From NCBI GenBank assembly GCA_023897205.1, contig JAHWDD010000001.1, forward strand, positions 7,841,122 through 7,905,121: DNA of 64,000 nucleotides, in the 5' to 3' direction. The translations under genes were made by a program, and so were the position numbers. Positions 23,847 through 35,032 of the stretch are shown piece after piece. The notes below the pieces were generated by a model. That model did not search any database and had not been told where the DNA came from. It worked only from the letters and a program-made list of their open reading frames with translations. The stretch's first letter is position 1; each line of letters begins with the position of its first letter. The stretch comes from Exophiala sp. HKRS030 (taxonomy: Eukaryota; Ascomycota; Eurotiomycetes; Chaetothyriales; Herpotrichiellaceae).

Positions 23847-24916
23847 AATGGGAAAAGAAAATTGATATACGACATTCAGATTTCTCCCTATCTTGCATAA
23901 AGTCGCTCTCAGTTTTGGTCTATTGTCGTGCCTGTATGATAGTTTTCTGAATCCAGAATTCTCAGTCTCTGTTCGATGTGCATGTTTTCCAACAGCCACA
24001 TGAATTGTTCCGTCCGCTCTTGGACCATGCATTCCAATGAAGGAAATGTCGACCTTGCTGGGCGCTAATTGGAGTTTTAAAGGAGTATTTTGGTGGACAA
24101 TTTGGAAACTCAAAGGGTCTCAAGAGAAATGGAGTCTGGGAAAAACAAACAAACATGGCAATCTCTGTTTTAGCCAGTCACTCAAGCGGGTGTCACCCGT
24201 TGTTTGCAAGGAGGATATAGATATCCATCCACACATACTATGAATCTGTTCGTCCAACGAGTCGGCACACAACCTTAAATATTTACAAAGAAACAATAGT
24301 ACCAACTATCGTGTACTATGTCACACGTCTTATATGTCTCTAGCAGATGTAGAAGCACATCCAAACCTCGATAGTTGCACTCTGTCTTATTCCGTTCCTT
24401 GTCTTCCTCTATCACTCTCGCCTCACCTAGCCTGATCACCAAATCTCCTTCGCCTATATATCGCCAGCCCAGGTCACCAAGACAACAAGGACTAGAAACT
24501 GACAGTAAACACATCCCCCAAGCCTCTCCCTCACTCCTATCCCCTTGCACTAGTTACTGTGCCTAGCTACCAATCCACCTATCCAGCTAACGACCCATAC
24601 AAAGCCTCGAGTCAAGATTCGGAACTTGTCTAGCCGCCAAGATCGTCTTCTTCCTCGTTGGTTCTGCAATCACCAAGTACATACTGTAAAGAAACCCCTT
24701 CGGGCGTGGTATCCCGCATTTCGAGTTTGACGGCTTCTAGGAGTACATGAGTACATGAGTATATAACTAGACACATACAGGTATGTACGTACTGTGTCTA
24801 TCTGAACTGGGAGACTGCACATGGACATCATGTATGCATGCCTTGCACGACTCGCTTTTTTCGTTGAGTTTGAGTTGTGAGTTTGACTTCCCCTGATGTA
24901 GAATGTATTCACGTTG

Positions 24917-24950
24917 GTAGCTAGGTAGCTAGGTATCTACGTAGCTAGGT
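24917..24950 (+). repeat. Short tandem GTAGCTAG repeat
   Basis: Three imperfect GTAGCTAGGT-type units, one interrupted by ATCTAC. Confidence 0.75.
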
Positions 24951-25210
24951 GAGGTGATAGGCAGGTATGTAGGGACGTAGGGGACGTGGGGATCGATGAA
25001 TCTACCTATGTCACATGTGTCGCGGGTTAGATGTATTTGATATTTCTACTGTGTATGCCCGATTTTTTTTACACCCTGACTACATAGTCTGCCGTGTACA
25101 TAACATAAGGTGTGTTTGGGAAAGTGTGGAGAATGAAATCAGGGTTGGAACGTCAACGCACACGGGTGCCGTAACTGCCTCCCTGGTTTGCGACATAGCT
25201 ATGTATGTAC

Positions 25211-25222
25211 GTACGGAGTATG
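25211..25222 (-). repeat. Copy 2 of the 12-mer CATACTCCGTAC
   Basis: Read on the minus strand this is identical to 21239-21250. Confidence 0.7.
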
Positions 25223-25621
25223 TTCGATGGGTAAGTATTGACGAGTCTCGAGATGGTGTTTCAGATGCGTTTGCGGGACAACGGGACAACGGGAGAGAGT
25301 GTGTGGAGTTGTTCTCCGTGAAAATACCATGTGTCGTATTAAGATGCCAGATAGACTTCTTTTGTCTGTTATTTTGTGGATAGGGGTTTTTGGTTTTGAT
25401 TAATTACATGCTATGTATCACCCCAACGAGAGAGAGATATCTCAAACGCCTCGTTTCAGGACATCTCAGTTTGAAGCGAATCCCATACACACCGCAGCTT
25501 ATGTTTCTTTCAGAAGAAAAGCCACGTGTTTTGGTTTGGGATTTGGTGCTTCATCGTCATTTCGTTATAAATCGTTCTGTAGCGTCAGGGGAGGGGAGTG
25601 GAAGTTTTGTATGTCCAAGGT

Positions 25622-26935
25622 TCATTTGGATGTCTTGTTCGACTCCTTCCGTCTATGTTTGGTCAAGAAACCTTTTGTCGGACTTCGTCTTCCAGAGTCC
25701 TTTTCTTTTTGCTTTTCACTTTCACCGTTGGGGATAGGTTGATCTTGCATGCGTGAGGCTGGTCGGGATGATTGTGAGGGTGGAGGTGGATTTGTAGGTT
25801 GATTGTGATTCACCACCTGATCGACATTCATGATCCATCGCATTCTACCAGTAACCTCGGTCATCTCCTGGAGTTTTCTGGTCATGGCATCATTGTTCGA
25901 ACTCGCCATCTTGTGTAATTCGCTAACGGCTTCATCGATTTCAACTCTATAAGCTCTGAAATTGGCCGTGAGTTTCTTGTTGAGTTCTTCGAGTTGTGAG
26001 ATGGTCTGTCTTTGCTGCTCTGCGATAATGTCCAATTTCTTCTGTTTGTCGAGATCTTCATCCTGTCGTCGTAGGAGAGTGGTGAAATTGCTCCTAATCT
26101 TGTCCAAGCCGAATTGATGGCGCTCGTAGTCGTTCTTTCGGCAGGCTACAATCGTGTCATATTCTGCTTCTCTTTGCGCTGCAAGACTCTTTGCTTGACT
26201 AGCTTGATCTCTCCAAGACTCTTCACTCGCCGCCGCGGCCTGTACCTGTGCCTCAGCTTTGATGGTTTTTAATCTTTCCTTCCGTAATTCTTCTCTTAGG
26301 TCTTCCACTTGTCTTTCTTTTCTGGCCAATTGACGCAGATTTGCTTCATGAGATTGTTCGTAATTACTATTTCGATCTTCCAGATATTGATTGCGGGTCA
26401 AGAGGGTCTCGTTCGCCTTTTCTGCCTCTTCGTGTCGGACTTTCAGCAATTGTTTTTCTCGTCGTAATCGGTCGATGTCGCCTTGTAGTCGCTCAATAAC
26501 CCTTCCTGACTTCCCTGTACTCGCGTGTCCAATAGCTGAAGACCATTGATTCGATTCAGAAGACGGAGATGACTCGGAGGAAGACATTACTGAGGAGACG
26601 GTTAGAAGGTTTACATGAGTTCAACTTGGACACATTATACCAGAACGCATCATGGAGGCACTGACGAGCCTTCCTGTAGAGGGGCGACCCTGCTCGAGGG
26701 GGTTTTGCTCCTTAAGCAGCACTCCATTGGATTCAGACATAGTCGGAGTTGTGTTCACATCAGTGGAGCCGGCAAGGTCGATTCCTAGATGGTGGTTTTG
26801 TCAGTGGCCAGCGATAGATGGGACTGGAGAGTGTGCATCAAGAACTACCATACCAGAGTCTCTGTCCAGATCCCCAGAGTTAGAGGAATAAATCGGTACG
26901 GGCGTAGTTTTGGAAAGTCGGGCCTTCCACTTCAT
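25622..26935 (-). CDS. She3-like coiled-coil protein (SWI5-dependent HO expression protein 3 family)
   Basis: A 397-aa predicted cytoplasmic coiled-coil protein. Exons 26935-26854, 26784-26641 and 26589-25622, introns of 69 and 51 nt; spliced length 1194 nt. The first two exons add a Ser/Asp-rich leader (MKWKARLSKTTPVPIYSS) before the long third exon, which also has its own internal ATG at 26587. The family block is GKSGRVIERLQGDIDRLRRE, followed by near-continuous heptads for about 170 residues and a basic, proline-rich tail. In budding yeast She3 links ASH1 mRNA and She2 to myosin Myo4; in filamentous fungi the role is not established. Family assignment rests on the first coiled-coil block. 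Confidence 0.8.
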
Positions 26936-28365
26936 GGCCCGAAGGATGCAGAGGGAAGTTTCTCAAAGTTCAAATACTGTCCAGATGATGCAGATTGGAT
27001 CTTCTGGCTTGCACCCTGGAATCTGAGTGATTGCCGACTCGTTGACACGGGAGCAGTTCCTCAGGCTGTTGGTGATGCAGGTGCGTGCGGCGACGAAGGC
27101 GTTCAGGATTCGAAGTGACAAAGACTGATAGAAGCAGCGGCAGCATCTAAGGGCAAGAAACAAAGGAATGAATATGTACAGAGTCAACGACAGAATGATG
27201 TATGAAGAATTGAAAGTTTGTGGGTTTGTGGTAGTCTCCTTCTTTGACAGAAATGCGAGCGACGTTGGCTGCAAATGGACGTGGACGTGGACGTGGAAAT
27301 GATGGCATTATTTGTTTGAGATGATCGAAAGCAGAGTTACTGGCACCTGGTTGTCAGCAAACAGGCCGGGATCGTCGGCGCACGCGGGAGGAGGGACTAA
27401 GGAGGCCGAAGACACCTCTCAGGGACCAAGGGGTGGACCAGTAATAATCAATGCTCGAGGAGGATTAGTGGACCATTGCCAGCTGGAGCCTGCAGCATCC
27501 CCAAAGGAAAACGTGTTTGGACGTGTCGGTGGTCGATGGAGGGCGAAGGTCCTTTCTGGCTTTCAGGCACCTATCAGGCTTTCAGGGCTCCGGGGGCTTC
27601 CATCCTGAACCCAATCTACGAGTTCTGGGAAAACCACTTAAGCACGACTACCAACACGCGTCCGTCAATCAATCATACTTTGCGGGCCTGGCGTGAAAGC
27701 TTCCACTTAAAGATGGAGGGGTCTCCCAGGGTCACCAGGGGCCGCGAACCACGGCCAATAAGCATCTGAAGGCAGCACCAGGAACAAAGTTCACACCTCC
27801 AGGTGCTCCAGCAGCAGGTACCAGTTAGGCACAGGCTCGTGGTGCTTCTGTGGGCTCACGGAAGATCTCCCTGGGGCTCCCTCAGGTACCAGAACCTACA
27901 GGCTGCTTCTTCCAGGCACCTGCAGGCTGATCCATCAAGCCTACCAGTGTGTACCTCGCATGTTCAAGAGCCTAACACATGCTAGCGCCAGGGGTATCTG
28001 CACCCGGGAAGTTGGCTCTTATTGCCTGCATACTGCAGCTCGAGATTGCAATGTTAGCAGATGAAATCTCCCACATCCAGCGCATCACGCACGGAGTCGG
28101 TCACCCGTACTCATACTGAGAACATGGTTGACAAACATTATGATATTAAATTCTCATGCCGTACATAACCAAATCTTCATCCCCAGTATCACGCAAATGC
28201 AAATGCAAATCACCACGCTGCTTGTCATGCCAGCAGGAAAAATCTGCTATAAAATCTGCTTCACCATAGCCACAGATTTTCAAACAGCCCACAACTATCA
28301 ATGCACCACCAATCCTTCCTGCCGTCTAGTAGTAATGTAAGTGCTTTTCAACCTGTGTCCACAGC
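26936..28365. other. Intergenic region upstream of the She3-like gene
   Basis: Carries the She3-like promoter and the 3' flank of the wall-protein gene. It contains a GGACGT repeat (27277-27296) and four CAGGYACC words between 27564 and 27920. The 27.3-28.0 kb part is GC-rich without coding signal. Confidence 0.5.
27277..27296 (+). repeat. (GGACGT)3 microsatellite
   Basis: Three tandem GGACGT units, within the presumed upstream region of the She3-like gene. Confidence 0.8.
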
Positions 28366-29229
28366 CTAACTGCAGAACATGACTGCAGCGAAGACTCCCA
28401 TGACCAAGGCCATGGAGCTGGCCAACTGCGCGGCACCACCTCCGTTGGGGGCACTGGTCGTAGCTGCAGCGGTAGGCGAAGAAGTCGCGCCAGTCGATGC
28501 GCGGCTAGTCGTGGTCGTGGTGCTTGCGTGTTGGGTCGATGCAGGCTCGAGGCTGCTCGTGCGCGAGACGGTGGGAGAGCTATTTATGATTGACTTGTTA
28601 GTCCAGGACCAGCCAATCCAGGAATTCGCAGAACGGCGATTGAATTCGGACAACTGGCGAGGCTTGAACATACCTGAATGTCGTGTTTCGCGGCAGAGCG
28701 GTGCCCGTGCCGGCGGAAGAGTTGATCAATGTGGTTGTGCTGACGGACGTCGAATTGCTCGAGGCTGTGGTGCTCGAGGCTGGCCTTGTCGTGCTGTTTC
28801 CAGCGACAATGGAGAACAGGCCCGAGTAATTGATGGTATCCTGGCCCTGGGTGATTTGGAGCGCATAGTCACTGCACAAAACCTTGGTTAGTACATGCTC
28901 TTCCATGTTGAAAGTCTTCATCCCTCGATGTCTCAAGGTCGACGTCGTTCTGGCACATACTCATCAGGTTCAAGAGACGTCGAGACCGTCCATTCGTAGT
29001 AGTCAGCTGTGATGCCCTGGCCTAGAATTCCAATCGTCTCCAGATCATCAGGGTCGCCTTTTCGCAGGGTCACGGTCACGGCTGTGTTGTCGCCTCCAGA
29101 CCATGTCAGGTTGTATGATGACCCTTGAACCGCTGTCCCGGGCGTCGATGTGAATGCAAGTCTACCCTGGGCGAGGGCGCTCGCCACAAGAGCTGCTCCC
29201 ACGGCAAGAATCCTTGTGGAAAACATCAT
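28366..29229 (-). CDS. GPI-anchored, Ser/Thr-rich Kre9/Knh1-like cell-wall protein
   Basis: Secreted wall protein of 226 aa. Exons 29229-28961, 28871-28674 and 28579-28366; introns of 89 nt (TACTAAC branch site) and 94 nt; 681 nt in total. Order of features: signal peptide (MMFSTRILAVGAALVASALA), an immunoglobulin-like Kre9/Knh1 N-terminal domain (about residues 25-110, with VQGSSYNLTWSGG and DDDYALQITQG), a long Ser/Thr stretch suited to O-mannosylation, and a C-terminal hydrophobic segment after NGGGAAQ that fits a GPI attachment signal. Related yeast proteins act in beta-1,6-glucan assembly; for GPI-anchored filamentous members that role is only an inference. Two start ATGs are adjacent; the first is used. 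Confidence 0.85.
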
Positions 29230-30309
29230 AGAATAGAGAGAGTCTTTAGGAATAGAGATCGGGGTCGGAGGAGGATGGTAGTAATCAGGCTGGGTGATAC
29301 CGAAGACGAGGTCCAAGCACAGTTGCTTCTGACAGGTATGTGGCGGGAATGTCACACGGAGAGGAAAAAGCACGAAGACGAGTAAACGATTGAGGTCTAT
29401 TTGAAACGAGCGTGGTGAAGAATATTACAGTAACATGCTATGGAGTAGTCAGAGGTCGAAGAAGTCAGGTTGAGAGAAGTTACATAAGAAATTACAGCTT
29501 GCAACCAAGAATCCAAGAGAGCCAAAACGTCTCAATCACGGCAAAATGGCATCATTGCCACTGGGCCTGTCGTAGTGTTTGTTGGTCACGCTGAAATACG
29601 TGGCAAAATCAAATGGTGGCTCGATGCCATGGCCAGGCTGAAGATTGAATTTGCCCACTAGAGGCTCTTTTGGCCTCTGTTTGTCAAATTATCAACAACC
29701 TTTCGCGGTCGCAACTTCCCAAGATAAAAGCCAAAACTTGCTTAAGTAAAACTAAAAAGCCATCCGCATCGCCTAAGTTGCCAATCAGGCTAGCTCGATT
29801 GATTCTGCTGGGGACGTACGACGTCTGGGGACGCGTCGGCGATCTAATGATCCAATGAGATTCGGCCCGACCAAGACAGCGCCCGGCTTGGCTAGGTATG
29901 GCTAGACTTTGGGGCAATGGAGCCAGCCCGAGGGCCTCGTCGGGGGTCCCGCAGAAACCAAGTCATTCCACAGCAATTTCCATCCTTGTTCCCTATAATC
30001 CACTGAGAGCCACTTGGATGTCACAGACTGTCACATCACACGCTGGACATCAATGGCGACAAAACCGTCATGATCTTCAAAGCCGTTTTTAGTTAACTAC
30101 AACTTTCTCCTCTTTCGGACTTTTGGGAAACACTCCATATTTGAATCGATCGGGAATATATTACGCCACGCTCGATGCAGTCGTTTTTCATCGTGGTGGA
30201 GCACCATATTGTCCATGAGTAGGACCAGTTCAGAAAGTCCAGAAAGTCCAGGACTGGACTCCTAAGCCCCGTCTTTACGTGGTAAACGATGAATATCTCG
30301 TATCCCCCT
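29230..30309. other. Intergenic region
   Basis: Upstream of the wall-protein gene and downstream of tyrosinase, both minus-strand. Nothing coding or structured recognised. Confidence 0.5.
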
Positions 30310-32395
30310 TCACAAACGTACATAGGGCTGTGTAGCGCCACATGGTTTGCCCTCGACTGCAGATCCTTCCCATTGGACAATCCCATATGATGGAAATCGG
30401 TCCCTTGCTTTGCTGGGAATGACTGCCTTGCTCGAAACCGATATTGTCAGTCCTGATAGCTGGTCGACAGGCACTTCCAACCCGCACGGTGTACGAGCTC
30501 TCCAGCTCAAAGCTTTCCGAAGAAGGGGCAGCACATGTCGTGGTGAAAGACTAGGAATAATGCCTCGGGCCACGCCTGCTGCCAGCGTATGGGATATTGA
30601 TATTTCACCACCAACCTGACCTCCAGGATACCCGTTTGGGTGAAGAACCGTCGCGTTGGCGGGTCCAAACTGAGCATATGTTGCAATCAGGTTGTGCGCT
30701 GTTGCCCGGCTTTCCACTTCCTCGGGTCCATCGCCCATGAAGAAGTCGAGCATGAAACTCATCTCAATGGGAAATCGGTCCACCACTACCGTAATCGACC
30801 ATTGCCTATCCAAATTATTCACCCTAGGTCTCGAGCGAGGTCGAATGTGATGTGACTGAATGCTTGGGTCGAGCTTGGTATCCTTCTGTGAATGTCTCTT
30901 GGTGATCTAGCCGGAGTTGTGTTTTGACTTGGATTATACAGCGTATTGATCTGTGTTCTGACATGTTCAGAGAGTTGTTCTCCTTGCAATTCCCAATCTG
31001 GAATCTCTGGATAGCTGTAGCCAAATGTAGCCATCCCACGGACCTCGTCCGATGTAAACATAGCATTCTCTTCGTTCGAGTGAAAAGGTGCTAAAACTGT
31101 CCATATGTCAACATCACTTTCACAATTTCATCTTGTGTTACTCAGACCTGTGCTCCCTGAGTCGATTGTACCAACCTCCTCGTAGTACGACCCGTAGGCA
31201 TTGACGGTCGGAACGATATAGCTATTCGGATTCAATGCTTGCCACATGGCGAATATTCGATCCACATTGGCATGATGGAGCCAGAATATGGGATCGAAAG
31301 CAGCCAGCTCGGGGTACTGCATATGGCCATACCCACCAACTGTGTTGTGAATACTGTTGTGAATACTTTCGACGTTGTTTGCTCCCGTCCATTGCCCTCC
31401 TGGCCAGGAACAAGAGAAAGTCGTATACTCGGATGGAAATGCCAAAAGCTGGTATGTCATTGCCAGAATGCTATGGATTGGTCAGTCAGTTCGCGCACTT
31501 GGGTTCAATTGGGCTGTCGTACGATGCAGCATTGGCATACATAGCGCTTGTGGCTGCACCTTGATTGCTTGATTGTGTTTTCGAATCAAACCATCGCACA
31601 GTAGTTGGCATGTTTGCGAGCTATAGTTTGAATTAGCTAGGCCGTTCACAAGGGTAAACAAACATCACCGGATGTCCTCCCGGAAAGCCATTGCCCTTAG
31701 CATCCGATTGAAAAATGTAGTTGTAAAGAGGATTCCGGATTGATCGTAATCCTTCCGGTGTGTTTACTTGGATGGACTCTTCAACAGCAACAGCTGGTAA
31801 AGCCGGATTGATCGCCCAATCCCAGTATGGGATACGCAATGTTGAAGCAGCCGATCGATATTGCTCTCGTTGGTCGTCGGAATACATTTCGGCAATCTCC
31901 AGAGCAAAACCCCAGATGATTTGCTAGTAAGGTGTGTTCAGTCCACCTCAGTTGAGTAATATGGAGACGAATTTACCTCGAACAAGGCCAAATAAGGCCT
32001 ATGCCACGTCGGGAATGGAGTAGACGCATGCATACAGAATCCAGGATAGGCCCCTGAGCCTTCCACCCATCCCAGGGAATGCGAGGATATCCATGAATGG
32101 CTGTTAGATTTCAGTTCCCAACAATACATAAACTGGAAATGGGCGTCCTCAAACCTGCTATTTGGAAATAAGATAACTGGTCCGATTGATTTGCAGACTG
32201 GAAAGAGCTTAAGGATAGTATGAAAAGATCAAAGGCAGGGCCATGATACTGGAAATCCGAGATCTCATACCGATAAGGCCGTGCTCCATTCTGAGAGTTG
32301 ATGCCACTCGTCGCACCAGTGATCTTGAAAGCATAAGTCCATTGTACACGCAAGACGACCAAAAAAGACCACAGAAAAAGATAGAGGATCTCCAT
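30310..32395 (-). CDS. Secreted tyrosinase (type-3 copper monophenol oxidase), with two apparent 1-base losses
   Basis: Oxidises phenols to quinones, the route to melanin-like pigments. Six exons: 32395-32155, 32100-31977, 31923-31669, 31620-31523, 31470-31148 and 31096-30310; introns 48-54 nt. The exons total 1828 nt; one added base at the run opposite 32051-32054 and one at 30822-30824 gives 1830 nt, 609 aa. With these, CuA is [11 protein letters not shown] (His83), CMHAS (Cys103, His105; the Cys-X-His thioether motif) and FPTWHRPYL (His114). CuB is IHNSIHN (His277, His281) and [12 protein letters not shown]-terminal tyrosinase domain follows ([20 protein letters not shown]). The N-terminus has a hydrophobic signal-like segment. 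No melanin cluster genes are adjacent. A divergent promoter is shared with pga2. Confidence 0.9.
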
Positions 32396-33911
32396 GATGA
32401 GGTAGTGGCAGACAGAAGAAGTCCACAGAACTGCAACGAGCTTTTCTTAAAAGGGTCGGGACTTCAGCAGGAGTCTGTATGCTAGAAGTTGCCCTCCGAG
32501 AAAGCCCCTTGCACGAATGACCGAGGAGCGTCTTCGGTTGTAGGGTGGGTAGACTTGTTTGTCGTGCAGTAGTCGGCTTGTGTTTCGTGAACTCACCGCG
32601 GTGTTGGTATCGAGGCGAGTAACTTGAAATCGCCGCCGTATGGCTCGGCCGGCTGCAGCGTGTACAATGCACTCATGGTGCAGCACTGGTTAGCCTCCAA
32701 AGGCTTGCCTTGAGATACCGGAGCGTCGCAACCATATTGAGACTGCCTGTTTCTTTCCCTTATGTGCTTGAATTTGACGGTAGACGCAAACTGCACGAGC
32801 AACGAACCGTACATGTCGCGACCCTGAGAAGATCTAGGTATTGAGATTGAACTCTATAGATGCAAATTAGGGATATGTAGAGGAAAAGCGAAAAGAAGCC
32901 TGTGGGCAAAGGAGAAGGGCATCACAAAAGGTGTGCTCAGATATGTCTCAAAGGCAACCTGCCACGGGAAATACCACGAAAATGAGTAAGACATGTCAGG
33001 TCGGAGACTGGTCGCATTCCAAAACCATTTGTGTCGCCCGAAGCTTGCTTGATCGGGGTTAGAAATATCTTTGAAGTCATTTTCGGCGATGGCGAGAATT
33101 TGCGCAATGATAGACGGAAAGATGGCGGTACTTGATTTGTATTGGATGAACAGCAGAGTGTGAGTTCAAAAAATTTCGTCTGGCAAAGTCCCAAAACAAG
33201 AAACACCAAGGCAGTCCTCCGGTCTAGGATTCTTTCCGTCGCAAAAGGGATTTCTCCCATTGTTCCGGTGGAGAGCAAATGGTCAGTCTGGTATGCACTG
33301 ACGGACGCTGAGGGAGCCTTTGATTGAGGATTTCAGTCAGCCTCACGAAACGAACCTTGCATCTGAGGTTGGTCACCAACCACACACCCATGGCGTCTGG
33401 CTTGGAGAGCGCAAGGGGTTGAGAGAGGAGTCATATGAGTTATAGCGATGAAGCTGTTCTCGTGCTCCCGATGGCGCGTATTGATCAGCATGAGCGTGCA
33501 GTGGGAGGTTGAAAAGCGCTTGGCGCGCAAGAGCCAAAAGCGAAAGGCTAAGCATCTATTGGGGCGATAAAATGCCTCAAGATACTTCCGGAGTATTTGG
33601 TGAGCGAGGGTCATTTAGGCATGCCACAGGTGCCTAAGTAAGTCGAAGAAGCCTAAATTAGCGGGACATCTCTGAGAGATTTCCTTCGATTGCCTCCAAG
33701 TCCGTACCTACTGCAAACTGCAAACTAGGCATTGTACCTACGTACCTTCGTGTCCCGCGGCCGTCCGTTGCAGAAACTGGGTGAAATTTCCCAGTGGCCA
33801 TTCCCTCCAGTCTTCCTCTTGTACCATGACCTTGGTTCTGCCATACGTATCCTCTGAATAGTCGACCAGATCAAAACCAAGCAGTGATCGCCTTCCCCCA
33901 AATTCTCCATC
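32396..33911. other. Divergent intergenic region (tyrosinase / pga2)
   Basis: 1.5 kb holding both promoters. A good GTGAGT donor on the minus strand near 32597 hints at an intron in the tyrosinase 5' leader, but no matching exon is certain. Near 33710-33750 there are repeated GTACCTAC words. Confidence 0.5.
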
Positions 33912-34394
33912 ATGCCAGAATACACGACGCCGCCGAAAGACCTCTCGCGCCTTAACCCCATCCAGAGGTACATGCAAAAAGGCTCCTTGGACAAGCAAGA
34001 TTACGTCTGGCTATTCATATTCGTTCTCTTCTACTTCACTGCACGACCTTACATCCAGGAGCTCTTCAGACGATTTTTCAACCCTGGGGACATAGACGAA
34101 GGCGAGCAGATACGCAAAGACTACATCCAGTCAAAGGCCAAGGTGGGCCCGAATGCTATTCGAGGTACTGAATCCCATGAACTGGAGACCATACCCGAAA
34201 CAAAGGAGGAAACTCTGGCTTCTGGGAGCCATACCGCTGCCGGAGGCAAGGTTGTCAATCGAAAGAACCGAGAAAAGACTGAGACAGACAAGTTACTCGA
34301 CTGGGATGACGAGCCTGCAAGAGCACAGGTCGACGGTGACAAGACAGATGTAGCCTCATGGTTAGACAAATGGGATAAAGAAGCCGAGCAATAA
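33912..34394 (+). CDS. pga2: Pga2-like ER trafficking protein
   Basis: An intronless 160-aa protein of the PGA2 family, which in yeast is an ER/nuclear-envelope protein needed for processing of Gas1 and Pho8. A short N-terminus is followed by one membrane helix (about residues 30-47, YVWLFIFVLFYFTARPYIQ). A charged cytosolic tail ends in the conserved DKLLDWDDEPAR and VASWLDKWDKE motifs. Length and motif order match the family. Followed on the same strand by stt3, another ER secretory gene, though the spacing does not suggest co-transcription. Confidence 0.85.
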   Translation: MPEYTTPPKDLSRLNPIQRYMQKGSLDKQDYVWLFIFVLFYFTARPYIQELFRRFFNPGDIDEGEQIRKDYIQSKAKVGPNAIRGTESHELETIPETKEETLASGSHTAAGGKVVNRKNREKTETDKLLDWDDEPARAQVDGDKTDVASWLDKWDKEAEQ

Positions 34395-35032
34395 AAAACT
34401 GGCTGCGGAATTGCCGTACATTTTCGGTCCGGGTCTTCCATGGCGTTGAACAGGCTTGTCTCTTGGTCGGAATGCTTCTATCGGATGCTACGGGGCCTTT
34501 TCAAGCGCTGTAGTGCATATGGGATGGACCAGTTGGCACTTTGTCTCAACGATTGAAGCATGTCCATTTGGCATCGATGTGCAAGCAGGAAACCAAGTGT
34601 CCCTGCTATCACTGGCCGAGGCTAAACTCTTCAACATACCAACGACTGAGCACGTTGGCTCCTCCCTGTCCATGTAGCATACCCTGACCTCAGCAGAGGG
34701 GGCCTATGGTTTAACTGGCCTCTCTGGCGACCGTGATCTAGGAACAATTAGCACCAGTATGTCGAGAGTAATCCAAGATCTTGCACCTAAAGCACCTTTT
34801 CTCGTTCCACAAGTGACCGTTGCATTCTGAACACCCTTCGATTATTTTGGACAGCCGTTGTAAGGCTGCGGGTCAGCCTTGCCTTGGCATGATTTTGGAG
34901 AAGTTGAACACCCTGTCTCCCTTGACATGGCCACGACATGCTCCTCGTCGACATCAACCTATGTACCAACAACCATTGACGGAGTGATTGACTTCTTCCC
35001 TGTCAATTTGTCCTCCTTTCTTTCTGGCCATT
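34395..35032. other. Intergenic spacer
   Basis: Between pga2 and stt3, same strand. Nothing recognised apart from the presumed terminator and promoter. Confidence 0.5.

Larger units (their letters stand above)
23847..25621. other. Intergenic, convergent 3' flanks with AGCTAGGT repeats
   Basis: Between the small membrane protein gene (+) and the She3-like gene (-). It contains the TAGCTAGG tandem near 24917, several GTACATGAGTA/GTATGTAC stretches, and TACGGAGTA at 25212. No gene seen. Confidence 0.55.

Noticed and set aside
26963..27274. 103-codon hydrophobic frame just upstream of the She3-like start
   Set aside because: It contains no ATG, so it is not an upstream ORF.
32447..32814. Possible small gene on the minus strand with a good GTGAGT donor near 32597
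   Set aside because: Candidate acceptors give only short or ambiguous continuations before the tyrosinase start; it may be a leader intron.
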